From Aselliscus stoliczkanus (lineage: Eukaryota; Chordata; Mammalia; Chiroptera; Hipposideridae), in assembly GCA_033961575.1 (NCBI GenBank), contig CM066738.1, positions 100,713,478 to 100,777,477 on the forward strand: DNA of 64,000 bases. The letters are read 5' to 3'. Shown piece by piece: positions 1 to 12,510 of the stretch; within the stretch, counting starts at the first letter, position 1; each line of letters starts with the position of its first letter. The position numbers and the translations under genes were made by a program. The notes under the pieces were generated by a model, which saw nothing but the letters and a program-made list of their open reading frames with translations, made no database searches and was not told where the DNA came from.

Positions 1-2016
1 CCCTGCTCTCTGTCATGAACTGAGGGCGGGTGAATGGCATGGAATTGTTTACTTCCCCCACACCGAAACTTCTCTGCAGACTTCAGACTGGATAACAAGG
101 CGGGTGGGGGGAATTAAACCTTAGCCAGTTTCTAGGACCGTGTTTTCAAATCGATATCTCTCTTTACCATTTCTAGAATTTGTGAGCAAAATCAAAACCA
201 AGGTAGTAGTAATTACCATACTGCACTGACAATAATACCTTGTACAGAGCAAGTTCTTGTAAACTTTAGAAACAGGAAGCACTTGTCACGGTTACTACAC
301 TACTATTTTGCCCGTTCAGCATGACTTCAAAGTGTATAGTAAGGATGGTACTTGGCACTTGGAAAATCTGAATATAAACATAAATATAGGCAGGTCACCT
401 GTCTGTGCCGGTCATTACCAAAAATGAGGAGGAAATGCAGGCTACTATGCCATAGATTTCTTCTGGTAAGTAGGACAGCCATATGTTCCCCAGGTGTGGC
501 TTCCGGTTAAGCAAAAATATCCCCTTAAAGAGTACAGGTCCAGGAGGGGATGGTTTCCCAGGGAGCAAAAACAGTTACTAGACTAGATTCAGAGATAGCT
601 TCTTTCAGCAGAGAAATAAAAGTTCTTGGAATAGTGAGATCCAGGAGAGGAAGGACAGGGTTAGTCATGCTCATCTTGGTGCAAGGCACATAGTAGGTGC
701 TCAAAAAATAGGTCAAATGAGTGAACACCTGTCCAGTCTGTTCTTGATCCAGTGTCAACATAGGCAGGAAGGCTATGAGAAGAATGAGAAGGTTCTCTTC
801 TCATTCTCTGTCAAGTTCTCTGTTGAAACATTGATCTTCTACCTGAAAAATTGCCTGAGGGTCATGTGCTTTGGTTAACATATATGTTCTACTAAACTGT
901 AATTCTTTGTCACTCATAATTTGGTGGTGCTTGGTTAGCCTCAGTCTTCTTTAAATCTAAACAGAAATCATCGGTTCTCTTTTGAGTAGGGAGAGAGAAG
1001 CATCTCTTATTTTAACCATGAACCATTGAGGTTTCCAGTATATATTACCCAGAAGACACCAGCATTATTGTACCGTGACCACCAGGCACCAAAGGTGGTA
1101 GTATCCAATTGACCATGGGCACAGAGTTGTAAAATCACAAAGTGTAACTGAAGGGTTAAGTTCAACACCTATACATGAAAGATGAAGGGCATCAAAGGCA
1201 GGATGTGGGCAGGAGCATGGTGCAGAGTCGACTGGAAATTCAAGGACCTCCTTTGATGGAGCCATCAAAATCTACTTTCCCCTTGTAGGTGGGAGGAAAA
1301 AGAATGATTCACAAAGAAGTTTCTGGGAAGCTGAAGTTGTTTGGGAAATGCTTTGAGAACCAAGAAAGAAAGAAAATGTCTGGGATCCAATGCAGTGATT
1401 TGAGCTAGGAAAGTGAAAAACATGCATAGCTGATATCTGCACTTACAGATAGATACACATATATATCACTTCTCAGACACATGACTTCATGCCATCTTTT
1501 TTTTTTCTTTCTCTGGAGCTGATCTGGTCTTTCTCATAAGCTCCCAATCACAGGTACGGGGTTGGAGAATAAGTGGAGAATGGCAGTATTCGCTCTGACT
1601 GAACCAGCCTCTGATCCAATAACTTGAACAGTCCTTAGGGAATACACACGCCTTTAGCTTTGCTCATTGGGACGCTGCCTCTCTGGAAGCTGGTATGTGA
1701 GCTGCCCACACAGGTAGATGGGTGAGGGGCTGGTCCCCGTGTCTCAAAAGGGAAGCAGGGAAAGATTTCCTGTCCTCACCATTTCCCTTAGCTGATTCTA
1801 ACTCAATTATGAAGTCAGGGTAAATGTGTTCTCCAGGCCCTGATTCCATCTGTCAGGCTTCTTGTTTCAGCATCTCCGAGGGCTTGGGTGTCCTTGTCTA
1901 AAACCTCACACACTCCTGCTCTCTGATTGTTCAGAGATAAGACTGAGCTAATACAAAGAAAGGGGCTTACAAAACGGCTCTCTCAGCAAAGCCCCAATTT
2001 TAAAATTATTGTCCTG

Positions 2017-2676
2017 CAGTGTATGTGGGACTACAATGTTGCCGCAGGGATATGGGGGCAGTTCTGGGAATGTAATTGATAATGTTGTGAAGAGACTATT
2101 ATGTTGTGAGAAATAAGTCAGTCGGAGAAGGACAGGTACCATGTGATCTCACTTGTGTGTGGAGTCTGAAGAACTGAGTGAACGATCAAAGTAAACAGAC
2201 TCATAGATGTAGAGGAAAAACTGAGGGTTGCTAGTTGGGAGGGGGTGGGGATGGGGGGGAAGGGGAAGGGATTAGACAGCATAGACAACTACAATATTGC
2301 CACAGGGATATGAAACAGAGTTTGGGGAATATAATAATGTTGTAAAAATTTTGTGGCGTGTCAGATAGTCACATGTCTTGTTAGGGAGACCACTTCATGG
2401 ATGGAGTACAGGCTTGATCACTGCACTGTACACCTGAAGCTGATGTTGTATAGTATTGTATGCCAACTGCAACTGAATATGTGGGTGGTCACGGGATGTG
2501 GAGTATACTGTGGAGGGGAGTCAGGGGAGTTGTGATGGATATGTATGATATGGGGGAGAGTGGGGTGGCGAACTGGGGGAGGGGGGTTTTCACTTTGGGG
2601 GGTAAGGAGTATAACTATTGTATTGTGTTGTACACCGAAAACTAATAAAATTAAAAAAAATAATAATAATAAAAAA
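2017..2676 (+). mobile_element. 5'-truncated L1 3' end with 15-bp target-site duplication
   Basis: The sequence carries L1 ORF2 tail/3'-UTR features: GATCTCACTTGTGTGTGG, then a G-rich polypurine tract at about 2238-2270, then GTACACCTGAAGCTGATG. It ends in an A/T-rich tail. AAAATTATTGTCCTG occurs at 2002-2016 and again at 2677-2691 as the target-site duplication. The first ~90 bases resemble the internal stretch near 2285-2350, so the copy is internally duplicated or compound. Confidence 0.8.
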
Positions 2677-2880
2677 AAAATTATTGTCCTGTTTCAGCAA
2701 AACTAAAACAAACACCTGTTTCTTCCCATTTGCTTTCCTCAGCACAATCCTAATCACCGTTTCCCCGTCACCCTGTAGGTGACCCTAGTCTCCCAAGCTG
2801 CTTTGGAAGAAGGTCCTGGAGGCAGAAATGAGAAAACAAACTTTTTTTTTTCTGATGCCTCCCTGTACGCCACTAGCAAC

Positions 2881-3172
2881 TGTATTAATTTCCTAGGGCC
2901 GTGGAAACAAGTTACCACAAACTGGTGACTTAAAACAATACACATTTATTCTCGCAGTTCTGGAGGCCAGAAGTCTGAGATCAAGGGGTCCTAGGGCCTG
3001 TGCTCCCTTTGGGAGCTCCAGGGAAGCATCCTTCCTTGCCTTTTCACCTCATCTTAACTAATGACTTCATCTTAACTAATTACCTCTGCAAAGGCCCTGT
3101 TCCAGGTAAGGTGGCATATTGAGGTTCCAGGCGGACATAAATTTAGGGGGACACTACTTAACGCGCTATAAC
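2881..3172 (-). repeat. ERVL/MaLR-type solo LTR fragment, reverse orientation
   Basis: It starts TGTATTAATTTCCTAGGG and runs through ACTTAAAACAATACACATTTATT and CAGTTCTGGAGGCCAGAAG. These are the reverse-complement hallmarks of an MLT2-like LTR family. It ends near the GGACATAAATTTAGGGGG motif. Family name is from memory. Confidence 0.65.
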
Positions 3173-4204
3173 CACCGTTCCTTCCCCAGCCTGTCCTGCT
3201 GGCCTTCCCTCCCCACGGTCTCCCGTTTGCCATCAACACTCAGCATTGCAGCTTTGTCACCTTATGGGTGGTGTGGACTTGAGAAGAGAGAGGGTTAGAA
3301 TATTCTAACAGCAGGACAATTACAGAGAGGCTGGCATTGTTCTGGAAATTACATTTGTTTCTGTGATAAGCAACGTCTGTCAGGAGAGTGGAGTTCAGAA
3401 CCACCAAGGGGCGATTTCTTGTGACTGCCCTGCCCTCATGAAGGCTGGCATCCTGGAGCCCAGCCCTCCAGACCCTGTAAGCAATCAGCCATTCAGAATG
3501 TGCTTAAGGTCTGCCAGGCCTGAGCTGGACGCCCTTCCCCCTACTGATGGAGAGGCAGTGACTGGGGCGTTCCTTAGGCTTTTTGGCAGATGTAGACCCC
3601 GAACTAGAGACTTTAGAGGCGACGAAGAAGGGAACGGTTCTCATGATGGTTATTTTCCTACCCAATAGTTTGATGGTAAATGTTAGAGCACTTGTTTTTA
3701 AAACATCACTTGAGAGAAATGCCCGAAATCTCAAAGCGGTATCAAAATACCTGTGCTGACTCAGAAAGATCATTTTTTAAGCATCAGCAGAAAGGGGAAC
3801 TTACAGAATTTGCTATCTTACCTCCTGCCCCGCCCCCACCCCACCCACCTCGGCTCTGCAGATACGGTAGAGGCAGTACCTTGGAGGGGGTGGTAGAATG
3901 TGCCTCTTCATGTTTCTGTTTGCCTCTTTAATTAGATCTACTTCAGGTCGACAAATAATATTGACAGGCACTCTACTGGGGCTGTTCTGGGCGTTCACAC
4001 ATGAATCAGACCCTTGTCTGTGTCTCCATGTTGCTCATCGTACAGCCCAGCTGGGCAAACCAACAGCTAGAATGTACAGTAAATGTTAGCAGAGAGAAGA
4101 GTAAGACATTATGGGAGAAACCCATTCTCCTTCAGGTTGAGGAGAAGGGACAAGTGCATCAGGGGAAGAGCCAGAATCCATTGATTGGCTGCGTATGCAT
4201 TTGT

Positions 4205-4480
4205 ATTTATTAATACCTTTATTCATCAAATCCTTGTTGAAAGCTCTCGTGGACCAGATCTGAACCTCGCTGTTGGGGAAACAGCATCACCAATGAAAGA
4301 CTGTCTTCTTGAAACTTATGTTCTATGTTAAGGAGGTAGACAAGGTCAAGGAAGTCAGCAGATGTTTTATAAGGAGAGAAGGCCAAGGAAACAGCATGAA
4401 CAAAGGCACTGGGGCAGGCAAGTGCTCAGTTATCCAGGATGACTAGGATGTGGGGAGCATAGAGAGGGAAGGGTGGGAGC
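4205..4480. repeat. L2 LINE fragment
   Basis: The TTTATTCATCAAATCCTTGTTGA segment, followed by a gap-filled stretch ending in AACAAAGGCACTGGGGCAGG, resembles the L2 3' region common in mammalian introns. The copy is diverged. Confidence 0.45.
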
Positions 4481-4587
4481 AGGGAGACAATGTGGAAAGA
4501 GGCTAGAGCTCATGCATTGCTCGTAGCATTAAAATTTACTCCTACAGCGAGAGGGTCCACCACAGTCTGACAGGAGCTGGGAGGGTG

Positions 4588-5127
4588 TTGTTGTTGTTGT
4601 TGTTGTTGTTTTGGAGTTTTTTTGAAGATTTTATTGGGGAATTGGGGGAGGGGAACAGTGTTGGGGAATTGGGGAATTGGGAAGGGGACCAGCCAAGTTG
4701 TTGTTCTTCAATCTTCATTGTGGAGGGCGCCAGTTGCCGTCTGGCTTCCTGTTGGCAGCTCGTGGCCTCTAAGCTGAAGGTGTTGTGTTCAGTCTTAGTT
4801 GCAGGTGGGCGTAGCCACCATACCATGTGGGAGTCGAACCAGCAGCCTTGTTAAGAGCACACGCTCTCTCCACTGAGCCATCCGGGCGGCAGCTCAGCTC
4901 AAAGTGCCGAGTTCAATCTTTAGTTGTGGGTGGGCATAGCCCACCATAGAACAGGCAATCTTGTTTTTACACCAGCTGAGCCATCCTGCCACCTGTTGGC
5001 AGCTCAGTGACAGCTCGCCTCGGGCGTAGCGTTCACTGGCCCAGGTGGGAACTGAACCAGCGGCCCTGTTGTTTAGAGCTCACCCTCTAAGCTAACTCTT
5101 AACCAACTGAGCCACTTGGCCAGCCCC
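4588..5127 (-). mobile_element. Composite bat SINE with three tRNA-like heads
   Basis: Read on the minus strand, it begins GGGGCTGGCCAAGTGGCTCAG (about 5127). It has a second head GGCAGGATGGCTCAGCTGG (about 4995) and a third GGATGGCTCAGTGGAGAG (about 4885) with a B-box-like GGTTCGACTCC (4831-4841). It ends in CCCCAATTCCCCAATAAAATC before the tail. A (TTG)n run and GGTGTTGTTGTT on both sides suggest a target-site duplication that has expanded. Confidence 0.75.
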
Positions 5128-5304
5128 AGGTGTTGTTGTTTTAAACAAGGGAATGACAATCCCAGTTTTAAGTGCCAGGAAGATTGTCGCAGTCACATGC
5201 GGACAGTATCTTAGAAGAAGGAGTTGTCTGGAAAGCCACCTATAGCCAGGGTCCAGATAAAATGATGAAGCCTGGGCTACGGTGGTAGCTGAGGGGAGGG
5301 AGAC

Positions 5305-5715
5305 TGTTGTGTGTTGAATCAACTCCCCCCTCAAAAAAAAAAGATATGATCAAGCCTACCCCGTGGCACCTGTGCACATGACCTTATGTGAAAATAGAGT
5401 TCTTGCAGATGCAATCAAGTTGAGAGGTGGTCACACTGGATTAGAGTGGGCCCTAATCCGATGACTGGTGTCTTTATAAGAAGAGGGAAATCTGGACACA
5501 GAGAAACACAGGGAGACCATGGGACCACAGAGGCAGAGGATGGAAGGATGCAGCTACGAGGATTGAGGGCAACCCCAGAAGCTACGAGAGAGGGGCACGG
5601 AATGGCTTCTTCCTCGGGGCCTCCAGAAGGAACCAACCATGCCAATGCCTTGATTTCAGACTTCTGGCCTTCAGAACTCTGAGATAATCCATTTCTGCTG
5701 TTTTAATCCCTTGGA
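5305..5715 (+). repeat. ERVL/MaLR-type solo LTR, forward
   Basis: It begins TGTTGTGTGTTGAATC. It contains GACCTTATGTGAAAATAGAG, CTTTATAAGAAGAGGGAAA and CAGACTTCTGGCCTTCAGAACT, the ordered landmarks of MaLR/ERVL LTRs. No internal retroviral coding sequence flanks it. Confidence 0.7.
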
Positions 5716-8700
5716 AACCCATAAAGAGAGGAAGATCCTGATTCAGGAGCCACTGTAGAGGGAGAATGGGCAGGATTTGGGGACTGGAGATGAGGGGTGC
5801 ACCAGGGACCCCTCTGGTATTTCCAACTCAGAAATTTCACAATAGGCTGTTTGAGGGGTTGAGACACTTGTTTGCTATAATACTTAATACACTAAGTAGA
5901 TGCTGAATACACATATGTTAGCTCAGCTGTCATCTTTGGGCTATAACAGAGCCACTGTACAAGTTAGTTCTTTGTGTCAAAGTCCCACAGGGGGGGTCCA
6001 GGGGGAAAGGTGAAGGCAGTGTGCCCAGGGCTGCTAGGCGGGGCAGAGTCGGTTCAGAATTCGTGACAATAGATGTCTGCCATTCCAGTCTCTGATTGCA
6101 GGGGCCTGGGAGGGACGCTAGATGCCACGGTGAAGTGCAGCGTAATGGGTGCCACAGTTCATTTCTCTCTGTCACCACAGGCCACATCCTGAACTTTGTC
6201 CTCAGCTCTGATCATAAAACAGACAGAGAATAACATCTCTGAGTGCACTGACCTGGAGATGAGCCCGCTCCCAAACGATGTGGGAGCCCCGCCCCCACCC
6301 CCAGCATCCTGCCAGGTGTCCCCCACCTCCGCTTCTCTTGAGGATCCTGAGCGCTCGGGATGAGTGTCTCTGCCATCTTAGTTGGTTCTTTGGATCAGTC
6401 ATGGGTTAAAAGGCTTCTCTGTCTTCCCTTTTCCCAGAGGTATGGAGATTCCCCCGGGCCGATGTGTGTGTGGGGGTGTTGACTAGCCTGGTCCGTCCAC
6501 CTTGGTGGGACTCCACCAGCTAACACGCATGGAGCAGAGCCTGCAGGCTGCAAACTTAGCATAGGGCAGGTCTAGGGGACAGGAACTTCGAAGATCCATA
6601 GAAAACTAGATATTTGAGCTGATGTGAGCCTTTTGGCAGAAAAGGAGGATGACAGCAGAGGAGCCCAGGAAAAGCGGCCACTGCTTTCCCTATTTCTTCC
6701 TGCCCTTGTTCTTCTTGATGAAGGTGACTCAGAAGAGAAACTGCAGCCTAAGGGAGCAGCCTGAGGGGCCACTACGGCTGCTTGGCATGTTTGGCTCTCT
6801 CCAAGTTCAAATCCATCAGTATCCTTTCAAGCCAATCCTCTGAGTTTCTGTGTCCTCTGAAAAGCACAGCATAGTAGCAATGATGACGCCAGGTCCCGAT
6901 ATGGATTAGCATATTCACGGTTCAAACCTTTCTTGCCCTCCTCTAATCTTCCTGTTGCCTACTCCAAACCCACAAGTCCTCTGGAGTGTGGAACTGCCTC
7001 TCAGAAACTTGAGATGGGGAGATCGAGGCACTCAGAGACCCTAAAAAAGGCACTTCCTTTCTGTGGCCTGGTTGTTGAAAGAATAGTACACCATGGTTGC
7101 TCATCTAGTATTTCCTTCCTGCCCTCTCTCCAGTCAAGCAAAAGGGGAGGTGATTCCTCACTGCCTGGCGGGTGGGGTGGTAGTGGTGGTGGTGAGTGAG
7201 AAACAGGTCTGCCCTGCATTTGAGACTCAGCTCTTGGGCATCAAAATGTTGAAAATCTTAGAGGAGTTTACAGGATTCTTAGAACAGAAGATTTAGAGAG
7301 GCTTGGCACCCTTCCTAAAGGAGTTCCCCCTTCACTCCAGACCCTGCTCTGTCTTTATAGCACTCACTACTATGGGTGCCACAGGTGCATCTGTTCATTG
7401 TCTGTCTCCCCCAGTTGAGGATGGGACTTTGCTCACTGTTGCGTCCGTGGCACAGAGACAGGGTCTAACAGATAGTGGGTGTTCGATAAATATTTGTTGG
7501 ATGAATGAAGGATGTGGAAGGAGTGTTTTGGCCAGAGACTGACTTCCTGTGGTGAGAGATAGATCTGCTGGCCTGGGAGTGAAGGCAGGAAAAAGGGACC
7601 TGGGGTGTGTCTGCTCCCAGCGTCCAGACCACAGCTGCTGCCAGGGAGTCAGCAAGAGCCTGGGGGACATGACTATGTGGCACCCTGAAAGATGTGCCAT
7701 CAGACTACTTGTGTGGCATAGAAAAAGGCGGAGGCCACATGGGCCAGGGCAATGGTCACCTCTCAGAGGTGACCTCATTGACCAAAAGCACCAGGACGAT
7801 ATGTGAGAACCTACGAAGACCCGGGTGATAATTTCCCGGGGTCTGCAGATACGTGCTCAGAATGGTAGCGTTATCGTGATATGTCTTGTGCCTGACTGTT
7901 GGGCTGGACGTTTGTTGCATAGTGCCTACATCTCTTCACTAATGATACGAAGAGCAGTTAGAGAGACAGTGTAGGACCAGGCCGTTATTGCACACATGTG
8001 TGAAGCAAATGAATTTTGGATTACTGGAGGTTTTTTGGGGGGTGGGGTGGGCGTAGAAGTGTCCAAAGGTATTTTGAGCATAGCAGGGATATTCTAGTAG
8101 TTGTCTGACCCTTGGCTTGGTTTCCTCCCACCATTTAGGTCAGTGATAAGGCCCCCTGCAGTCTCTGGCCCCAACCTTCTTCCTAATACCATCGTCTATA
8201 CTCACCTGGTTCCACCCCAACTGGACCTTGCTTTCCCCTAATATGTTTCCTGAGCCAATCAATGCTCTAATATGAGCACTTTTAATTCGATCTAATTACA
8301 CTAGAAGCTTATATGTTCAGTAAAACCGGGTCAGGTCAGAGTCTCTTCTTGTAAGCTCTTTTTAGCAATTAGGCTCACTCACAATGTAGATTTGGAAGTC
8401 ATTGACCTGCATTCCTTTAAAATATATGTTAAAACTCACATTTTCATGATCACAGCAATTAGCTTAAGTGAGCAAGATAGCATTGAGATTCTGATCACAT
8501 CTGGGCACCCACCACTGCTAAATCCAACAACTTTTTGGTTACCTCCATTATTTTCTCCCCTTTGTTCATGTGTGAGGTCACAAAAGAGCAGAAATGAGCA
8601 CCGTGGAATTCCGGCCCATGCCACGTTGTCTGAAAGAAGGAATTCTCACATAGGACATGGGAAAGCACCATGTTTACCAATATTACCTACTCATCGAATT

Positions 8701-9244
8701 ATTACTGTAGAATCTATCAACTCTGGAAAAGTCCTCACCAACCAGGTGGTGAATGTATCTTTTATAGTCTGGTGAGAAGTCGCAGACCAGACGTGTTGGG
8801 TAGGTTCCCAGAGCTGGGAAAGATATGGCTAGAGGCTGAAGAGCCTTCGTCTTCTCATCAGTGATGCAGAGTGCCCATTTTGGAGGAAGTTCTCTGATCA
8901 TATTGCCCTGAGAACTGGCCTGATACTGGCCTAGCTGTTGGTATATGGTTCTATTATAACTAGGAAGACTGTGGGCTTATTTTTTAACTATTTATTTTTT
9001 GAAAAAAAACCACTATAAATTTATTTGAGTAGATAATAAACACACCCAGATACACAGTACAGCATTCACAAGGTACATAGTGAAAGAATCTAGATGGACC
9101 ATTAAATGTTTCTCTTACCCCCGCCGCCCTCTTGGTCTCCATCACCGGAGGCAACCACAGTTATCAGAGTTTATTTTCGTTCTAAAGAGAGTTAAGGAAC
9201 TCAGGCCTAAAATGGAATTGGGAATCTAGGTAATGTCGTGTTTG

Positions 9245-9425
9245 GGGCCCGAGGACCTAGAGTCAGGCAGACTCTGTTCAAAGCCACCTCCCCAGCCAGA
9301 GCAGCAGGGTTTATCTTACTGGATTGTTGAGATAATTAAATCTCAACAGAGCTAACCCATTGAAGTCTTAGCACAGCCCCTGGCACATAGTTCCACTCAA
9401 TAACCAGCAGCTATTCTTAGCTATT
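9245..9425 (+). repeat. MIR SINE
   Basis: The order CCTAGAGTCAGGCAGACT, GATAATTAAAT, AGCCCCTGGCACATAGT and CTCAATAACCAGC follows the MIR consensus in forward orientation. Confidence 0.7.
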
Positions 9426-9514
9426 GAGTAATTGAGTGTGGTGGGAGGGCAGGAGGTGGGGGGGCGTATTGAATACTTTCTGGGAAAAGCCCTAAGCCTT
9501 TGTGGTCCCTGGAA

Positions 9515-9632
9515 ATCCCTGGGAGTTTGTTAGAAATGCAGGATCCCAGGCCCCGCCCCAGACCTCCTGAATCAGGCGTCTGACGAGCTCACCAGTGATC
9601 TCAGTGCATGGCAGGGTTTGAGAAACACTATC
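9515..9632. repeat. MER5-type hAT MITE
   Basis: GAGTTTGTTAGAAATGCAGG, GGCCCCGCCCCAGACCTCCT and GGGTTTGAGAAACACTA match the order of a MER5A-like element. Confidence 0.6.
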
Positions 9633-10144
9633 CTATATGAGCCCTGGAGGGTTGGGATTCCCGGCCTCTGGGGAGGCAGCCGTGCTGTGGTTTCTCATGA
9701 TGAACTCTCATGACAAAAACACTTCTAAGGGAAAAGCCATTCCCCCTCGCTCTCCCCACTTTTTGTTCCACATATGATTTCCCAAGCCCAGTAACCTGTG
9801 ACCTCGTGACAACTGGAATGTGTCCTCTTTTGTCCTGTGTCTGACAGTAACCTGATAGATGGCTTGGGGGCAAAGTGGCATGTTGTTTTGAAAGTGATAC
9901 AAGAGACACAGTGGAGCCTGTCCAAAATGCAGCAGGGATGCCGGGGTGCCAACTGGGACACTAGAGCCCTGGCCGTGGGGGGCTTAGAGCTTGTCATTAG
10001 AAATAAAGTCTGCCTGAGGGAAGGGCTGGGAGGCTCTAGGGGGCTCCTGGGGTGACAATTACTGCTGTGTGCCACTCATTCCAAACTGGTAGACCTAGGC
10101 TAGGAATCCATGGCAAACAGGAAGCAGCCCTTTCCTTTAAAACA

Positions 10145-10415
10145 GAATTACGTACTACCACGGGGAGTACAAATCATTATATATTTTAGAGACTCATAGA
10201 CTGTACACCACCAAGAGTGAACCCTGGTACAACCTATGTACCTTGGGTGACAATGATGTGTCAATGGAGGCTCCTCAATGGTAACAACTGTACCATCTGG
10301 TGGGGAATACGGCTGTGCATGCGTGAGGGCAGGGAATATATGAAAAATCTCCGTAACTTCCACTCAATTTTGCTGTGAACCTGCTATAAAACAGAAAGTC
10401 TATTTTTTTTTTTAA
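10145..10415 (+). repeat. L1M-type 3' end
   Basis: It contains ACCACCAAGAGTGAACCCTG, GACAATGATGTGTCAATGGA, ACCATCTGGTGGGGAATA and AAACAGAAAGTCTATTTTT, the ordered landmarks of an old L1 3' UTR. The same family occurs at 36180-36486. Confidence 0.75.
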
Positions 10416-10515
10416 AGGGAGAGAACTGTACATTTTGTCACAGACTCAGCCAAAGAAGAGAAAAGAAAGCCAAGGCTGAGACCTAGGGCAGCATGCTATC
10501 TAAAAATCACCACTG

Positions 10516-10622
10516 AGGGCCGGCCGAGTGGCACGTTGGTTAAGCGCTGGCTTGGGAAGCCAGCGGCCCCGGTTCGGTCCCACATATGAGGGCCAGTGAC
10601 ACTGCCCTCAAAAAAAAAAAAA
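10516..10622 (+). mobile_element. Short tRNA-derived bat SINE
   Basis: It has a GGGCCGGCCGAGTGGC head, an internal GCGCTGGCTTGGGAAGCCAG, a B-box-like GGTTCGGTCCC (10571-10581) and GGCCAGTGACACTGCCCTC, then an A tail. A one-mismatch target duplication (AAAAATCACCACTG / AAAAATCACAACTG) flanks it at 10502-10515 and 10622-10635. Confidence 0.9.
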
Positions 10623-10654
10623 AAAATCACAACTGCAACAGAAATAACGAAGAG

Positions 10655-10775
10655 CGGGGCTGTCTGACCAAGACGCCTTTAGCCATATGTGATTAGTGAG
10701 TGTTTGAGCCTAATGCAACTAAGGAATTGAATTTTAAATTTTATTGATTTTTTTTCATTAATTTACACATAAATT
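10655..10775. repeat. Ancient interspersed repeat (probable DNA transposon relic)
   Basis: GCCATATGTGATTAGTGAGTG followed by CAACTAAGGAATTGAATTTT and an AT-rich stretch resembles a widespread mammalian element with 'lives next to the CACATGTGGCT' ends. Name not assigned. Confidence 0.4.
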
Positions 10776-11104
10776 AAAAAATGGACATGTGATTCAGTTC
10801 AGAAAAAATTTTAAGTAGGTGTGGAACAATTTGGGTATGTGAATCTATGCTTTCAACTGTTAATTTCATGAAAGCATAATATAAATCAAGCATTTCCAAT
10901 GACTAGTCAGTGAGATATGATTTAAGGGTAAAACACACTGGATTTTGAAGACTGACTACAATGAAAAATAAAATATCTCAGTAATAGTTTTCATAGATTA
11001 CTTATTGAAATAATATTTTGGTTACACTGAGTTAATAAAATATTAAAGTTTATTTCACTTGTGTCTTTAAACTTTAAAAAACAAATGTTGAGTTCCAAAA
11101 AAAA

Positions 11105-11715
11105 TGAAAATTACCTATCTGGTTTACCCTCATATACTGCTGGTGGGAATGTAAAATGGTGCAGCTGCTTTTGAAAACAGTATGGGAGTTCCTCAAAAAG
11201 TTAGACATAGAATACCCAGCAATTCCACTCCTAAGTATTTACCCAAGAGAACTGAAAACATATGTCCACACAGAAACTTGTACATGAATGTTCATAGTGG
11301 CATTATCCATAACAGCAGCAAAGTGGAAACAGCCCAGAATGCCCATCAATTGATGAATGGATAAAAATAAATGGGGTATCTCCATACAGTGTAATATTAT
11401 CCAGGAATAAAAAGGAATGAAGTATTGATAGATGCTCCAACATGGATGACCCTTGAAAATATGCTAAGTGAAAAATGCAGACACACAAAAACCACATAAT
11501 GTACGATTCCATTGATATGAAGTGTCCAGAGTAGGCAAATCTATAGAGACAGAAATCTGAGTTTGCCAGGGGATAGGAGAGAGAGGAGAATAGAAAGTGA
11601 CTGTTAATGGGTATGAAGTTTCTTTGAGGATGGTGAAAATATTCTGGAACCAAATAGCAGTGATGGTTGCACAACTTGTGAACATACACAAATATACATG
11701 TGCAGCTTGCATGAC
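11105..11715 (+). repeat. L1 ORF2 tail and 3' UTR, decayed
   Basis: CATATACTGCTGGTGGGAATG, CAGCAATTCCACTCCTAAGT, CCCATCAATTGATGAATGG and CATGGATGACCCTTGAAAAT are classic L1 ORF2 C-terminal landmarks. Only short disrupted frames remain, so this is a dead copy. Confidence 0.85.
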
Positions 11716-11793
11716 ATTTCTATTGGTCAGTGCTGGTTTAGATGAAATAATAGTTTCTTTCCCAGTTATCATTGGGGAAGACACAGAATTTAG

Positions 11794-12015
11794 CCAGAGC
11801 TAATCAACATGGGTGATTTCTGCTGCCCCCACCCCCTCAGGGGACATTAGGCAATGTCTGGAGACATTTTGATTGCCAACAGTGTTGGGGATGAGAAGCA
11901 GAGATTGCTACTGGACAGAGAAGCTCCTAAACATCCTACAATGCACAGGACAGTCACCCATGACAAAGCATTATTGGGTCCCAAATATCAGCAGTGTCAA
12001 GTTTGAGAAACCCTG
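11794..12015. repeat. MER20-type hAT MITE
   Basis: GGGACATTAGGCAATGTCTG, CTAAACATCCTACAATGCAC and TTTGAGAAACCCTG match the order of this short hAT-Charlie element. Confidence 0.8.
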
Positions 12016-12510
12016 CATTTGAGGCTGCTCAGTCGTTTCCAGATTTCTTTGCACCACCTCATCCTCTTTAACCCACCCTGAGGTCATTCTGGGCATGACT
12101 TTCCCACAATGCTTTGTCGTGGAGTCCAGCCACATCACAGGCATTCTCAGGTCAGGAGCTTCTCTGGACACCAGTGACTCTGACAATTCAGAGCCATTCT
12201 AGGCCAGTCCTGAAAGGACTCAGAAGTTCTGGAGTGGATTAGCTGTGAAGTCCATGACTCTGTCCTTAGTCTCAGAAGCTCCCTGAGTTCCAAAGTGTTA
12301 CACTTGCTTTAAATGAAGCCTGCCAAGGCTGGATTGGCTTCCATTTTTCTTATTGTTTTTCTCTTCCCTGTCCTATTTTCTCAGCCAAAGATGACTGGAA
12401 TTTGCAAAGTCTGTGTCATGATCGGGCTCCTTCTGTGATGACTGAAGTAAAAGCCTGAAGAAGGATATCCTGACTTGCTTTGAGGTGGTTTGTGGTAAAA
12501 TGATCCTTTC

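Noticed and set aside
10516..10622. Possible tRNA gene (A and B box-like motifs, GGTTCG)
   Set aside because: Same sequence recurs many times with poly-A tails and target duplications, so it is a tRNA-derived SINE; the cloverleaf is not maintained.
11303..11784. Minus-strand frames of 106-128 codons
   Set aside because: Antisense readings through an L1 ORF2/3' UTR relic (11105-11715).
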